A stretch of 64,000 nucleotides of DNA, from assembly GCF_900496995.4 (NCBI RefSeq), contig NC_044005.1, forward strand, positions 26,603,363-26,667,362, in the 5' to 3' direction. This DNA is from Aquila chrysaetos chrysaetos. Taxonomy: Eukaryota; Chordata; Aves; Accipitriformes; Accipitridae. A program made the translations under genes and the position numbers. Within the stretch, counting starts at the first letter, position 1; each line of letters starts with the position of its first letter. Below the pieces are notes generated by a model. That model worked only from the letters and a program-made list of their open reading frames with translations. It had not been told where the DNA came from and did not search any database. Positions 25,561 to 50,155 of the stretch are shown here, piece after piece.

Positions 25561-27108
25561 CGTGGGGAGCTCTAGAAACATCCATCCCAATCTACATAAA
25601 AATATTTCACGGATAGCTAATGGTAGCGCTCAGACTTTGCACCTTACTCCAAGTCATGACTTGCCTGACACCATCTTAGAGCCACTAGATCTTGTTACAT
25701 CTTTGTCTGCTCCATCAAGGGACTCAGATTCCTCTTCCCTGAGCAAAGCACACGCAAACTGTGTGCAGCTCACCCTTCGGTCTCCTCAGAGCTGCAGGGA
25801 ACAGGCTCACTGGGCATCCAGCACCCCCAGCCGCCCCACGGATTTCCTCTGAACCTCTTCCACACTCTGTGTCTTCTGTGAGCCGCTGGCCCCTGAGCTG
25901 GCAGTGCTGTCCCAGCCCTAGAGCCCCAAACGTGTGGGAAGGCTCCGGCAGCCCAGCCACAGATCAGCTGCGGTGCTGCCGGACACCACCCTGTCCAGGC
26001 GCCGGGGCCACGTGCCCCTGAGGTCCACCTCTCCCGGAGCACGAAGCCCCAGGGGACTTGCTTCCGCCGAGGGCTCTGCCCAGCTCACACCCTTGCCGCA
26101 TCTTCCCGACGGCACAGCCAGCCCGCTGGCTTCTTCGGCAGAGCTGCCAGCGCTGCGAGCGGCCGTGCCAGGTCAGGCGGGCACAAAGCCGCCGTCCCGC
26201 CCCGCACCTCCAGGCGCCTCGCCAGCCCAGGGGTGTTCGGCTCCCATTCTGTGGGCCGCCGGGAGAAGGGCTGGGTGGTGGGATGGGGAGTCCCTGCGTC
26301 CCTGGGGCGGGGTCCAGGTGAGGGCAAGAGAAGGGTGCCCGCTCCAGGGGCCAGGAGCCCCTGGGCTTCAGGGCAGCAGGCACAGGCCCAGCCCGGGGCA
26401 GGGCGGAGGGAGGCTGTTGTGGCGGGCGGCCACGGTCAGGGCCTGCCCCAGGAGAGGAGCCCGCACAGGCCCAGCTCACGGAGCCGAACCTCAACTGGGG
26501 CCGGTGTTTCGTGTCCCGCGTGTGGCCGTGGCCCCCCTCGAGGGCAGCGGGTGCGTGAAGCAGCCCCTTCCCTCAGCGAGGGCTGCCGTGGCGCGGGACT
26601 CCTCTCCGCCCCAGTGGCCACCTGCCCTCAGGGCCGCAGGGCTTCACCCTGCCCGCCCGCTACCTTCCCTCGGCCCCCGGGGCCTCGCAGGGCCCGCCAG
26701 CCCCGCCGCGAGCCCGGGCCGCCGCAGCCCCTCGACCGCAGCGCGGCGCCCGGCCCCCGCCGGCCGCCCGGCCCCTCCCTCCCTCGGAAAGAAACCACAT
26801 CAGGAAAGTATTCGGGGTATTTTTAGCCGCTTTTAATGCGATTTCGCAGCTGGAAACGGGAGGGGCCTCCCCGCGCCGCCCGCCAGCGCGCGGCGGACCA
26901 CCGCGAAGGGCCCGGCCGCCGCCGCCGCCGCCCCGCGCCCGCCGCTGCCCGGGCGGCGCCAGCAGGGGGCGCCCGCGCGCCGCCGCCGCGGCGGTGCGGC
27001 GGCCACGTCGGAGGGCGCGCGGGGCCGCCCCGCCGCGGAGGGGCCCGGCCCCAGGGCGCGAGGGGCCCGGCGCCGCCGGCCGCGCGGGGGGCGGCGGCGG
27101 GGCCCGGC

Positions 27109-27125
27109 GGGGGGGGGGGGGGGGG
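27109..27125 (+). repeat. Poly-G run (17 nt) followed by GGC repeats
   Basis: G17 is directly followed by GGC repeats to about 27143, starting about 160 bp upstream of the TGFB3 TATA box. It could form a G-quadruplex and is also a likely site of length error. Confidence 0.8.
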
Positions 27126-27251
27126 CGGCGGCGGCGGCGGCGGAGGGCGGGCGGGCGGCGGTGGCTGCGCGTCTGCTGGAAGCCATTAGCGCGGTGCTGC
27201 GGACGAAGGCCGGGCTTGGAGCTCCCTCCCCCGCCCGAGCCCCGTCCCGGG

Positions 27252-27259
27252 GACGTCAT
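27252..27259 (+). promoter_or_regulatory. TGFB3: CRE/ATF-like element of the TGFB3 promoter
   Basis: GACGTCAT, the complement of ATGACGTC, matches seven of eight positions of the palindromic CRE TGACGTCA. It lies 11 bp upstream of the TATA box. The human TGFB3 promoter is known to carry a CRE and a TATA box close together, so the arrangement supports this as the core promoter. Confidence 0.75.
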
Positions 27260-27269
27260 GGGAGGGAGG

Positions 27270-27277
27270 TATAAAAT
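27270..27277 (+). promoter_or_regulatory. TGFB3: TGFB3 TATA box
   Basis: TATAAAAT is a rare AT-rich island within GC-rich sequence, 622 bp before the start codon. By normal TATA spacing, transcription should begin at about 27295-27305. Confidence 0.8.
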
Positions 27278-27497
27278 TTCAGCGGCGAGACCGAGGGAGA
27301 GGCAGTGTGCGCGGGAGGGGCGGTGCGGTGCGGCGCGGCGCCGGGCGGGCCGGTCGGTGCGGTGCGGTGCGCGGCCGGGGCACGGCGGCCAGCGGAGCCC
27401 GCGGGGGACAGCGGGCGGCCCGGCGGCGCTGCTCCCGGCGGGGCGGGGAGCGCCGCGGTGCCGCGCTCCCGGCCGCCGGGGGGTCGGGCGCCGGGCG

Positions 27498-27503
27498 ATG
27501 TAG
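27498..27503 (+). promoter_or_regulatory. TGFB3: Minimal start-stop uORF (ATG TAG)
   Basis: An ATG immediately followed by TAG in the TGFB3 leader, 394 nt before the main start. Such elements can stall initiating ribosomes. Function here is inferred only. Confidence 0.5.
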
Positions 27504-27524
27504 GGCGCGGGGCCCGGCGGGGGC

Positions 27525-27593
27525 ATGAATGGTGCAGCGAGAGGGGCGGGCGCCGCGCTCCCCCCGCGGCGGCGGGGCGGCGCGGGCCGCTGA
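27525..27593 (+). promoter_or_regulatory. TGFB3: uORF, 22 codons
   Basis: ATG AAT GGT ... CGC TGA, out of frame with TGFB3. It overlaps the in-frame ATG at 27529. Confidence 0.45.
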
Positions 27594-27652
27594 CACGTGC
27601 GGCGGCGCGGCGCGGCGGGGCGCCCCCGGCTCCGCGGGACGCGGGGCGGCGC

Positions 27653-27736
27653 ATGGGGAAGGAGCCCGGCGCGGCGAGGCACGGCGCCCGCAGCTTCTCC
27701 TTGCGGAGCGCTGCCAGCTCTTCCTGGAAGTCCTGA
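27653..27736 (+). promoter_or_regulatory. TGFB3: uORF, 27 codons
   Basis: Starts [11 protein letters not shown] and ends SSSWKS before TGA, out of frame with TGFB3. Its ATG context (GCGCATGG) has G at +4. Confidence 0.45.
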
Positions 27737-27891
27737 GTCGCGCACGGCGCAGTGAGTTCATGCACCTCCTCGCCAAGCCTCAGCCTGCGGGATCTGGGGA
27801 GGCTGCCGCCAGCACACCGCCCGGTCCCCCGCGCCCGCTCGCCGCCGCCCGGGGGTCTCTCCCGGGGGGCCCCGCCGCCGCCCCCTCGCAC

Positions 27892-41498
<13,607 letters not shown>

Positions 41499-42505
41499 AA
41501 GGCACCCTGGCCCACCCAAAGCCAAGAGAGAAACTGTCAGCACCCACTCTCCTGCTCCCAGGCTAACACAAAAGGAACTGGGGGTCAGAGACTATGCATG
41601 CTAAGGGCTGAGTGCCAAAGCCTGTGGCTTCGGGTCTGGCAGCCCTTGGGGATCTCTTCTGGAACATTTCTTGGTCTTGTTGGCAGTGTCATGTTCCTTC
41701 TGGGAGTTACTTTAGTGACACGAAGGCGACACTCTCCAAAATGGCTGGACAGTTGGTGCAGAAGAAGAGAAGGTGGAGGAACTGCTCTGTATTTGAATGC
41801 TGGGTGGTTAGGCTGGGAAAGCAAGGGAATGAGAAAGAGCAGGTGAAAGGGGGAGTGCAAATGGGGAGATGTTTTCTATTCTAGCTTTAGCTATCTTAGG
41901 ACCTCAGCCCTCCCCGCTGGCCTGAAGAACTAAAGGTTTCCCCTGTAGGAGGAAACCCTGAAAGTTTCTTTAGAGAAAGAAAATGCACCAAGAAGGGAAG
42001 CTGCTGAGAGAAGAAATGCTCAGAGATACACTTAGACTTTTGTTCCTCAGAGCTGTGATCCAGGAGTCCTGCAACTGAAACTCTGTGTCTGCCAAACCTG
42101 TTAAGTTCAGTTGGCAGATCCTGGCTATTGGTTTCTAAATGCAAACTGCAAGGCTCCCAGCTGGCCTGCTGAGGGTGGGCAAATACACGAAAGAGGGTGC
42201 CGAGTCCATTTTTAGAGGGACTGATGTCTCCATTCAGCCCTTTTCCCTTCCTGGAGTTTCTGAGAGATGGTTTCTGGGTCAGGCCAGGAGCGATACCTGT
42301 GGGTACCTGAATATTGGGCCCATTCATTCATGAGCTGATACACTCCAAGGACCTCTCGTCTGTTGTGGTTTGTGAGGTGCTTTGGGGTGTTCTGCACCTG
42401 TTCTCCACGATGATCATTGAATGTGGCCCAGGCCTCACCTGCCACGACTTAAAAAATAGTAATCTCAAAAACATTGTAAAAAATAAATATTGGGTGGGGG
42501 AGATG
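41499..42505 (+). other. TGFB3: TGFB3 3' UTR
   Basis: About 1 kb from the stop codon to the predicted cleavage site after the AATAAA at 42482. Length is comparable to mammalian TGFB3 3' UTRs. No reliable internal element was recognised. Confidence 0.7.
42482..42487 (+). terminator. TGFB3: TGFB3 polyadenylation signal AATAAA
   Basis: Canonical hexamer followed within 10-40 bp by G/T-rich sequence (ttgggtgggggagatgctct, then a T-run), the expected downstream element. Further AATAAA hexamers at 43323 and 43623 could serve longer 3' ends. Confidence 0.75.
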
Positions 42506-43861
42506 CTCTTTTTTTCACAAGCAAGTTGTTTGTTGGAGGGTGAGATGTTTACTGTTTTTAAACTGCTGTGGCATACTCAGTCTAAAATCTTTCCCCTTTC
42601 CAAAATGTCTCTTCAAAAGAACAGACAGAATTTAGGTCAGCCAGAGAGCCCCAGAATAGAAATTCCTTGGTACCCACAAATCGTGCCTGGTGTATATGTG
42701 CCCTGTCCTGCCCTAGTCCTTCAGACATGTACATCACCTCCAGCATCTGCTTTTGATAGATTCATATAAAGCTCCCCTCAAATGTAAAACACTTCAAACA
42801 ATGCTGTTTAAATAAGTAGGGCAGTGCAGTTGCCACAGCTGACAAATGTCTTATGTCCATTTGAATATATATGGTCTGCCAGTACAGACTTGTACACACA
42901 GGTAAGTAACACACCCCTTCTCCCGATTTACCATGAACATTGCAGATACTCATAAAAAGCTCACAGATGTTGCCCAGGCAAGAAATCAATGTAGTCTTTT
43001 AAAAGTATGGGCTTTTTCAGCCATAAATACTCCAATGGTAAAAATCTCCAGTGCTTGCCTGCCACTCTTGGCTGCCCCTCTGACTCTCCAAACCACAACT
43101 ACTTAAAGTCATGTTCTAGAGACCACAGAGGTTCCTCCCTGTCCCCTCCCAATTCCTGGTCCCCAGCAACTGAGTGTAAAATGACACCTAGCTGGTTAAT
43201 CGCTTGTGGCCAGGGCTTATCATGGTCAGCTCAGAATTCAGCTCCTCCATCAAGCCCTTCACAATAGTGGCTGCTTCCATATAGCTCACGTGAGGCTACC
43301 ACAACATGTAATCAAACATCTCAATAAACTGTAAACAACCCTTCCTGCACCATCACCAGCTGGCTAGAGGTTAGCAAGGGTGGGTCAGTGGAGGGAGCCT
43401 GCCAACTTGTGTGACATCTTGGCTGGGGCACACATGCTCTGGTAGAGGCACTCCCCAACGCTTAGCTTTACCCCTTTAATCTCTCTGGGGCTCCTTGACC
43501 TGTCATCGGTGTGATGATGAAAGGTGCAGCTTTGATCAGTCCTGCAGCACTAATGTATTACTGTGCCCTGTACAGCTCCCCATGCCCATGCTTCCCTCCC
43601 CAGCCTGCCCAAGGAGGGAGCAAATAAATGCGTTAGGACTACACTACCATGCTGATAGGCCAGAAATTTAGTGGCTGCAATGGGGGAGTGGGGGGAAACC
43701 CAGATGCCAATTGGCTAGGATTTCTCTCTAATCTCCTTTTAGCAGCAGCCCCTGGGGAGGTTTTGGTTTACAAACTGCAATCTGTTCTTTGGTCATTGTT
43801 CCTCCTGAGCCCTGGGCTGGCTCTACTGCCCATCCAATTGAAGGGCTTCCTTGCTAGTAAA

Positions 43862-43875
43862 GGGGGGGGGGGGGG
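43862..43875 (+). repeat. Poly-G run (14 nt)
   Basis: Uninterrupted G14 followed by gagaaacccc. Confidence 0.8.
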
Positions 43876-44659
43876 AGAAACCCCAAGGAGGGGGAGCTGC
43901 AAAGAGAGCTAGAACACTTGCACAGCTCACAATCCTACGTGGCACTTGAAGCACATCAGAACCACCCACAGATTAACCCTGGCAAGCCCCGTGAGGTGGG
44001 TCTGTTTTACTAACCCTTGTTCACTGCTGCTGCTCAAAGGCAGGGAGGGCTGGCAGAAGAACCAAGCCATTTGCCTCCTTGGAAAGGAGGCAAAATGGCA
44101 ATGGAAAATCAGGGAAGAAGAGTCTTGGGGTGTCCAACCAGTAAGGACACAGGTAATCTCACGGTAATCCTTGAAGTCAAACAGACACATTACAGTTACT
44201 GCTTCTCTGTCCATCCTTCTGGTTCCCTAGCAACATTTGCAAATTAGACTTGTAAGACAGGATCTGAATTCATTTTCTTACAATTAAAATAGTTTTTTCT
44301 AGGGGTGTTTTAGCTATAATTCAGCAAGAAGCTATATTGTCTGCATGGGGTTAATAACAGATTGTATACACTCCTGGGCACAGGCTTACCAAAATGTTTC
44401 AGGACACTTGTATGAGAAGGCAGAGGGCAGTTCTCTATATGCTCTGTTACTAGCTGGCAAATTGAGGAAGACAATAGGAAAGAAAAAGTGGGAGCTTCAC
44501 TGCCAACACTGAATACAGCTCCCAACAGTTCCCTTTTGTTATTCAAAGGAACAAACAAAAGCTGATGAAAACAATCCCAGCACACTTTCTGTCTCTCTAA
44601 CAAAGATCAATGGTTAGGAAGAGTGAAAAACGCTATTCTGCACTGCTATAAGGCAGATC

Positions 44660-44691
44660 CTACACAGATGATCAAACGACCATCTGTGTAG
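44660..44691. repeat. Perfect 11-bp inverted repeat with 10-nt loop
   Basis: ctacacagatg at 44660-44670 is the exact reverse complement of catctgtgtag at 44681-44691. Confidence 0.75.
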
Positions 44692-46498
44692 TCCCAGCTT
44701 CTCTGTGGCATACTCTATTATAGCATGCAAGAGGCCTAGACCTGAACTTGAACACCTTGTTTTTCAGGCTGTAGTGCATTGTGGAGCTCTGCAAGGAACA
44801 CTGCTTCAGTAAGTACAGGAATGTACACTGATATTTCAGCAAAGAATAGTCTTTGCAGACTAAATGAGTTCTTGTTCCCTGGTCTTTGGGTTGGACGGTC
44901 TCTAGCTATCCCACTGCACTTACAAAAAGCAGTAGCACATTCCCGTTACCACTGTGTGAACTGGGATATGCTGCTTTGTGTTTCACCTTTCCATAACCAA
45001 CAGACATCAATACATATCGTAAACAAGGTGGACCATGTCCAAAAGTAATAAAAGATACAGAAGACAAACATACCTGTCCATTCCTCTAGCAACATCACAG
45101 CTCAGTTCTGCTCTGTCCTGTGATGTCTCATGTCTCTCTTTGTTGTAGTTACCAAATTTCCGTTCTCTCAGTTCACAGATCCTTTTCTTATCTATGCTGC
45201 TCTGAAGCTTTCCTTACCTGTGACTAGTGTCCTCATCAGAGCAGAAATACAGGAGGTCTCCAGGCTCAGACTACTTTGTAAATGAAATCACTACAGCCAT
45301 CCCATGACAGAAGAGGATCCATTGCCAAGTCTTATGAGGCAGACGTCTTCAATATGGTCCAAGGTCCAATGCAGGGCAGTTTCAGTACCACAGACTGAGC
45401 AGGATGCAGCTCTAGGGCCAGCTCCATTGTGCAGAAAAGGTTTCTTACCCACTACAAGTGTTTCTAGTGGCATGCAAAACATTAACTCCATAGTATTGGG
45501 TTGTCTTCTCTTAATGGGTGATTGAAAGGCAATGAAATCAATCAAGCAAATAACAGTTTTCAATACATATGGAGCCAACTGTGATATCTACACACTTGCA
45601 AAACTATACTGATTTGCGTTAGTGAAATGTAATAGATGGTTGTATGGGCTGCTTATAACCTACATTAATTGTGGTTTAGAGTAACAGCAGCAATTTGGAT
45701 ACAGTGCAAGAAGGAAAACATGCCTTCCAATTCTTTAAAAATAACATCTATTAAAATAATTTTTTTTACATTCAAAAATCACTAGAATGTAGTGGTCAAA
45801 AGCTGTATAAAATCAATAACTAACATACATACTATGATGTTTAGTAAAAGAACACCTGGGCTTTCAGGTCTCTACTTTACCAATATTTTCTTCTGTATAC
45901 AGGGAAGTCATTTAAGCCCTGGTTCATTTTTGATGCAGCTCCAGAAGTGATAGATGGAAGCAACTAAGCTCAGTGTCTTTTGTCCTCTCTTGAAGAGAGG
46001 CTTCAGATGCCCTGTACAAATGCAAGATCTTTTATCATGCAACAAGTCAACATATAAGAGATGAGACAGTTTTACTCATTGGGAAATACATTGTCTTAGA
46101 AATGAATTCAGATACCTCAACATGAAATACAGCAAATGAAAATTGCTGATTAATGGTTGCCATTCTCTTACTTCTCTAAACGACAGTAATGCATTTGAGA
46201 TGCCATTTATGCCCATAACTTCAAAAAGAATATGGTACAGTACTTTGGATGTCACAGCGTATTTCCAGGAAAGACTAATTTCAAAGATTACAGACCTCAG
46301 TTACTTGGCTGCTTTTAGAACATCCTTATCTAGGGCTAGGTTGCATAGGGAAGATGGCAGAGACGGTCTGAAGGCATTCAACCAAGCAGCTGGGCCTTTT
46401 CCAGTACTGGGCTATGATTTCATGCAAATACACTTAGGGATAAGGACTTTTGTATCTAGTACAGAATAGAGGTTTCTTTACAGCTGTGGTTTGTGGCA

Positions 46499-46528
46499 AC
46501 ACACACACACACACACACACCCCCCCCC
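46499..46528 (+). repeat. (AC)n microsatellite followed by C-run
   Basis: About eleven AC units run directly into a stretch of C. Confidence 0.85.
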
Positions 46529-49500
46529 ACGTTATTGGTTTCCCACATCCTTCAGACTTAGTGACCAGCTTTCAGGCAGAAACTCTGTCCCCTGTGGTAT
46601 AGGCTGGCGCTGTTGAATTATACCAAGGAATACCAATCTTTCAAGCGGTATCTTCTGAGGTCAAAGATTTATTTCTCCCCCTTTCAGGGGGGTAGTGGTC
46701 TTTGTGCAGGGTGATATTCTTCGTCTCTCATTCCACTTAGTTGGCTAGGCAAGATGATACTTCATTGCTGTCCACAGAGATCAATGCAAGAAGTAATTAC
46801 ATGTGGGGGTTATGCATGTTGCCGAAAGCAAAGGTGACCTCCTTTTCTAGTCTGCCACCACTCAGATATTTCTCACTAGCTGTTTACAGATATTCATTCA
46901 TCACATACAGAAATCAGCATGAGGGATTATAATAATGTATCATGGCCAGTGCATGTACATCACTTGATGAAAGAAGCCAGCTGGGTCATATCAAACCAGA
47001 GATTTCCTGACATTCTTCAGGAAGGAATTCTTTTTTCTCCTGAAGTTACTATCCTCTTCAGGAAGCAGACAAAACAAAGATTTGCTGTGCAACCAGGGGC
47101 AAATCTTACAGGATTTGTGCAATGCACGTAGTGCAACGACTGGGGAATGTCTTGGCAATGATGTTCTGGTCCTTTCTTGAAACAAAAATTTATGGTCTTT
47201 TGAAGTGCTGAAACCCTCTTGCAGGTAGACTAGATGCTTGGGAGTTCTCCACTGTTTTCAAGGATTTGTAAAAAAACTCCACTTGTGGGGGAAAGCAGCA
47301 GCAGACAGTCTGACTCACAACAAGAGTCTCTGGAAGACATCCAGCTTGCAACAAGCTGCCTTGCATGACACAATTTGATATCTGCCCCCTCAAAGGACAC
47401 TTGCTACAGAAATCTCCAACTATATTTTAGGATCTGAAGATCTCATTTGGATACTACCATGCTAAGTGCTCTATTGTGCTAATCTGAAGAACTGGAAACA
47501 AACAAACAGAACAAACAACAAAGAGAAACAAAATAAAGGAGATGGCAATAAAATCTCAGGGAAGTATTGTGTGGCAGCAGTTTAAAATGTGCTGACTACA
47601 CATTTTAAAATGTCTTTCATTTTTTATCAATTTCACCTGCTCTCAGCCAAGCCATCATTCAAAAGACCTAAGAAAATTGCAGAGCCACAATTTGGCAGGA
47701 AGAGCCACCAATCTTTATTCTTAGATATTTTTCATGAGAGATTTTCAGTAGACATATGGAGACGTGAGTTTTGTAGGTCTGTGGATAAGAAAAAAAAATT
47801 CCTAGCTGATATCATAGACAAAATGTATTCCACAATAAATTTCTGAAATTAGAAATGGTGGCGAAAACACACTTTCAGGAGGGAAGACAACCCCAGTTTG
47901 AATGGAGGAAGCATCACCCAACTGAAAGCATAAGTACTGTAACTAGTAGCACTAATGGGATGCCTACAACTTCATTTGCCCTCCCAGTAGACTCACAGCT
48001 GTCCGTCTGCACACTTTGAAGAATGGCAGAGACTTCCTAGGTGTATTAAATATATCTGACACAGCATGAACTTTCCAGAAGGTCATATAAATAAGGTAAA
48101 ACCACTTGAAAAACATGAGGTGAATCCTATATAGTAACTGCTGGAAACAGTGGGGAAAAATCTCTTGCCATTTTTCTTCCCCAATCTCAGAAAAAACAAA
48201 TTTTATAGTAGAATGAGGGAGTGATGACAGTCAAATATTTGGACTTGGCAGTAGAGGAACTTTTCAAAGATCCCTTCCTGACTTTTGACGTGGTATTACT
48301 CAAGACATAGGGATTAGATCAATAACCCTGAAAAATTTTTTTGAGTAGATTTTATGACTTTTGAACATAACTACACTGAGTACAGAAACTTGTCTCCTCT
48401 TTGTCTGGGGGAAGGAGACTACACTTTACCATTCCTATAACTATGGTGAAATGAGATTTTCTAAAATACTCTTGCAGGGACACCAAATTAAACTAATGTT
48501 CTGGGGTTGTCTTCTGTTGCACATCCCAGAACACCAGTAGGCAAAAGGCCGAATACAATGCTGAAATTGCTTTTAAAGGTAACAGCACCTCTTCCACCTG
48601 CCCCAAACAAATGATAAAAATTCTGGTAATAAAAGATAAATTTTTAACAGCCCCCCAAATTCTTAACAATTGCATCAATTTTGTTTTTTTAAGGCCAATT
48701 CAATTTTTTTGTTCAATAGGTCAGATAAAGAAGCTACTCCTTTTCAAAGAACATAAGATTTCTCAACCTCATTGTGTGCACTGTAGGCGTGGACTTGAAG
48801 AGGCCCTGTTAAGTATACCCTTCTCCCTAGGGAACCACTATGATTCACTGAATACCACTGGCAAAGGCTTCACACCAGGGTCTCCACAGTGATCAGTGAT
48901 TCTTTCCTTTAAATTGGAAACAGCAGTGAAAACTCTTTTTCAATGAGGGCCAGTAAAATCCTTTTTTGGTAAGGTAACAGACAGAGCAGAGTCCTCAGGG
49001 CAGACTTGGTGTCTTGTTTGTCACCTTTAGTTCAGTGGAGTTTGTCCTCTGTGTTAAAACTGCATGGAGGGGCACAGAATCCAACAATTTTGGAGAAGAT
49101 CAGCTTGCATTTCCTAACTGCTTATCTCTAAGGCAACAGGGAAACTTAATCTCATTCTTTGGAAAAGGACAGTAGGGTTCTAAAATGGGAAGAAAGCAGT
49201 TACCAGGTACAGTAGTTCTTTAAGATGTGCTGTGGTTGTGCACATTCACCCTGAAGGTGCTCTGCACCGAAGCACTTTGGAAGGCAAAGATGGCGAGAAG
49301 TGAAATGTGTATGAATAAGGTAACTTAAGAGCTTCAGCTAGTGGTGGGTATTTTCTTTTCCCATATTTAAGCGATTAACCATTTACAAACATCATATTAT
49401 GAATTCCTTCCATAGAGCAACCTACTTTCCCCCAAAATCACAACTGTCTAGAGGTGGATCTTGGTGTCCTTTATGCTCTTGTAAGAGCTTTATCATTCTG

Positions 49501-49689
49501 AAAGCCTCTGCAATATATAGTGCCCACCCAGGCGAAGCTGTAGACAAGCTGCATGTGACAAAGTGGCAGATGTCAGCAGTGGAGACTTTTCTTAGAAAAC
49601 CCAGACTGAATTCTGGTGGAACATGCCGCTGTCCTGGAAGGCAGCTTTGCCTTGGCTGTTCTAGTAGGCTGTACTGCAACTGTCAAAAT

Positions 49690-50155
49690 AAAACATTCAT
49701 ACAAAGTCAGACTACAAAACTATCTAGCCCACCCTCCCGTTTCTGACAGTGGTCGACAGCACATGCTTGATAGACAAGCTAAAAATTGCAAAAGCCCATT
49801 GTGATACTTCCCCAGAATAGTCACTTAAAAGGTCTTAGAAACTTCCTGCTTGTTTTTTAGTTTTAATATTTAATATGCCCTAATAGATTACTTTTTCATG
49901 GACTTGTCTACTTGTCTTTTCAAACCACAAACACTTTTTTGTATCCACAACATCTTGTGACAAGGAGTTCCATGGGTGAATTACACACTGTGAAAAAAAA
50001 AATATCGCGCACACACACACCCTTTTTTTTTCTTCTTTGAATTTGTTATCTGCTAATTTCATTTGATGCTCCTACTTCTTCTAGTGGGCAAGACTGTCAA
50101 CAATTACTCCTTTTTCACCTTCTCCCTTACACTCCTCCTTGACCATCTCTTTTCC
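49690..50155 (-). mobile_element. L3/CR1-type LINE 3' end, antisense
   Basis: Read on the plus strand this is the complement of the classic 3' end: agtcagactacaaaactatc, ctagcccaccctcccgtttc, tgacagtggtcgacag. Then come tgacaaggagttccatgggt, gaattacacactgtgaaaaa, and gttatctgctaatttcattt, gatgctcctacttcttctag. These blocks occur in the same order and spacing as in amniote L3/CR1 3' regions I remember. It is diverged and has no ORF. A CA repeat (about 50006-50021) interrupts it. Confidence 0.8.

Larger units (their letters stand above)
21461..25900. other. Intergenic spacer between IFT43 and TGFB3
   Basis: About 4.4 kb separates the two CpG islands. It holds a palindromic repeat (22412-22548), a C13 run (23142-23154) and a CR1 fragment (25275-25560). 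No exon-like frame was recognised. Confidence 0.6.
27300..27891 (+). other. TGFB3: TGFB3 5' untranslated leader with upstream ATGs
   Basis: The leader is about 590 nt if transcription starts about 30 bp after the TATA box. It carries an ATG-TAG start-stop pair at 27498, a 22-residue uORF at 27525-27593, a 27-residue uORF at 27653-27736, and two ATGs (27529, 27760) in frame with the TGFB3 start and not followed by a stop. A long, uORF-rich leader that represses translation is established for human TGFB3 mRNA. The exact 5' end here is inferred. Confidence 0.6.
42506..49689. other. Intergenic DNA downstream of TGFB3, first part
   Basis: No exon recognised on either strand. It holds a G14 run (43862-43875), a perfect inverted repeat (44660-44691), an AC repeat with C-run (46499-46528) and a CAAA-rich stretch near 47495-47540. 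Confidence 0.55.

Noticed and set aside
26660-27745. 361-codon minus-strand open frame in the TGFB3 promoter
   Set aside because: Low-complexity Pro/Arg/Ala sequence over the promoter and poly-G tract. No homology or splice evidence.
45291-45578. Overlapping open frames on both strands, possibly transposon-derived
   Set aside because: The cysteine-containing peptide looked suggestive, but I could not match it to any family.
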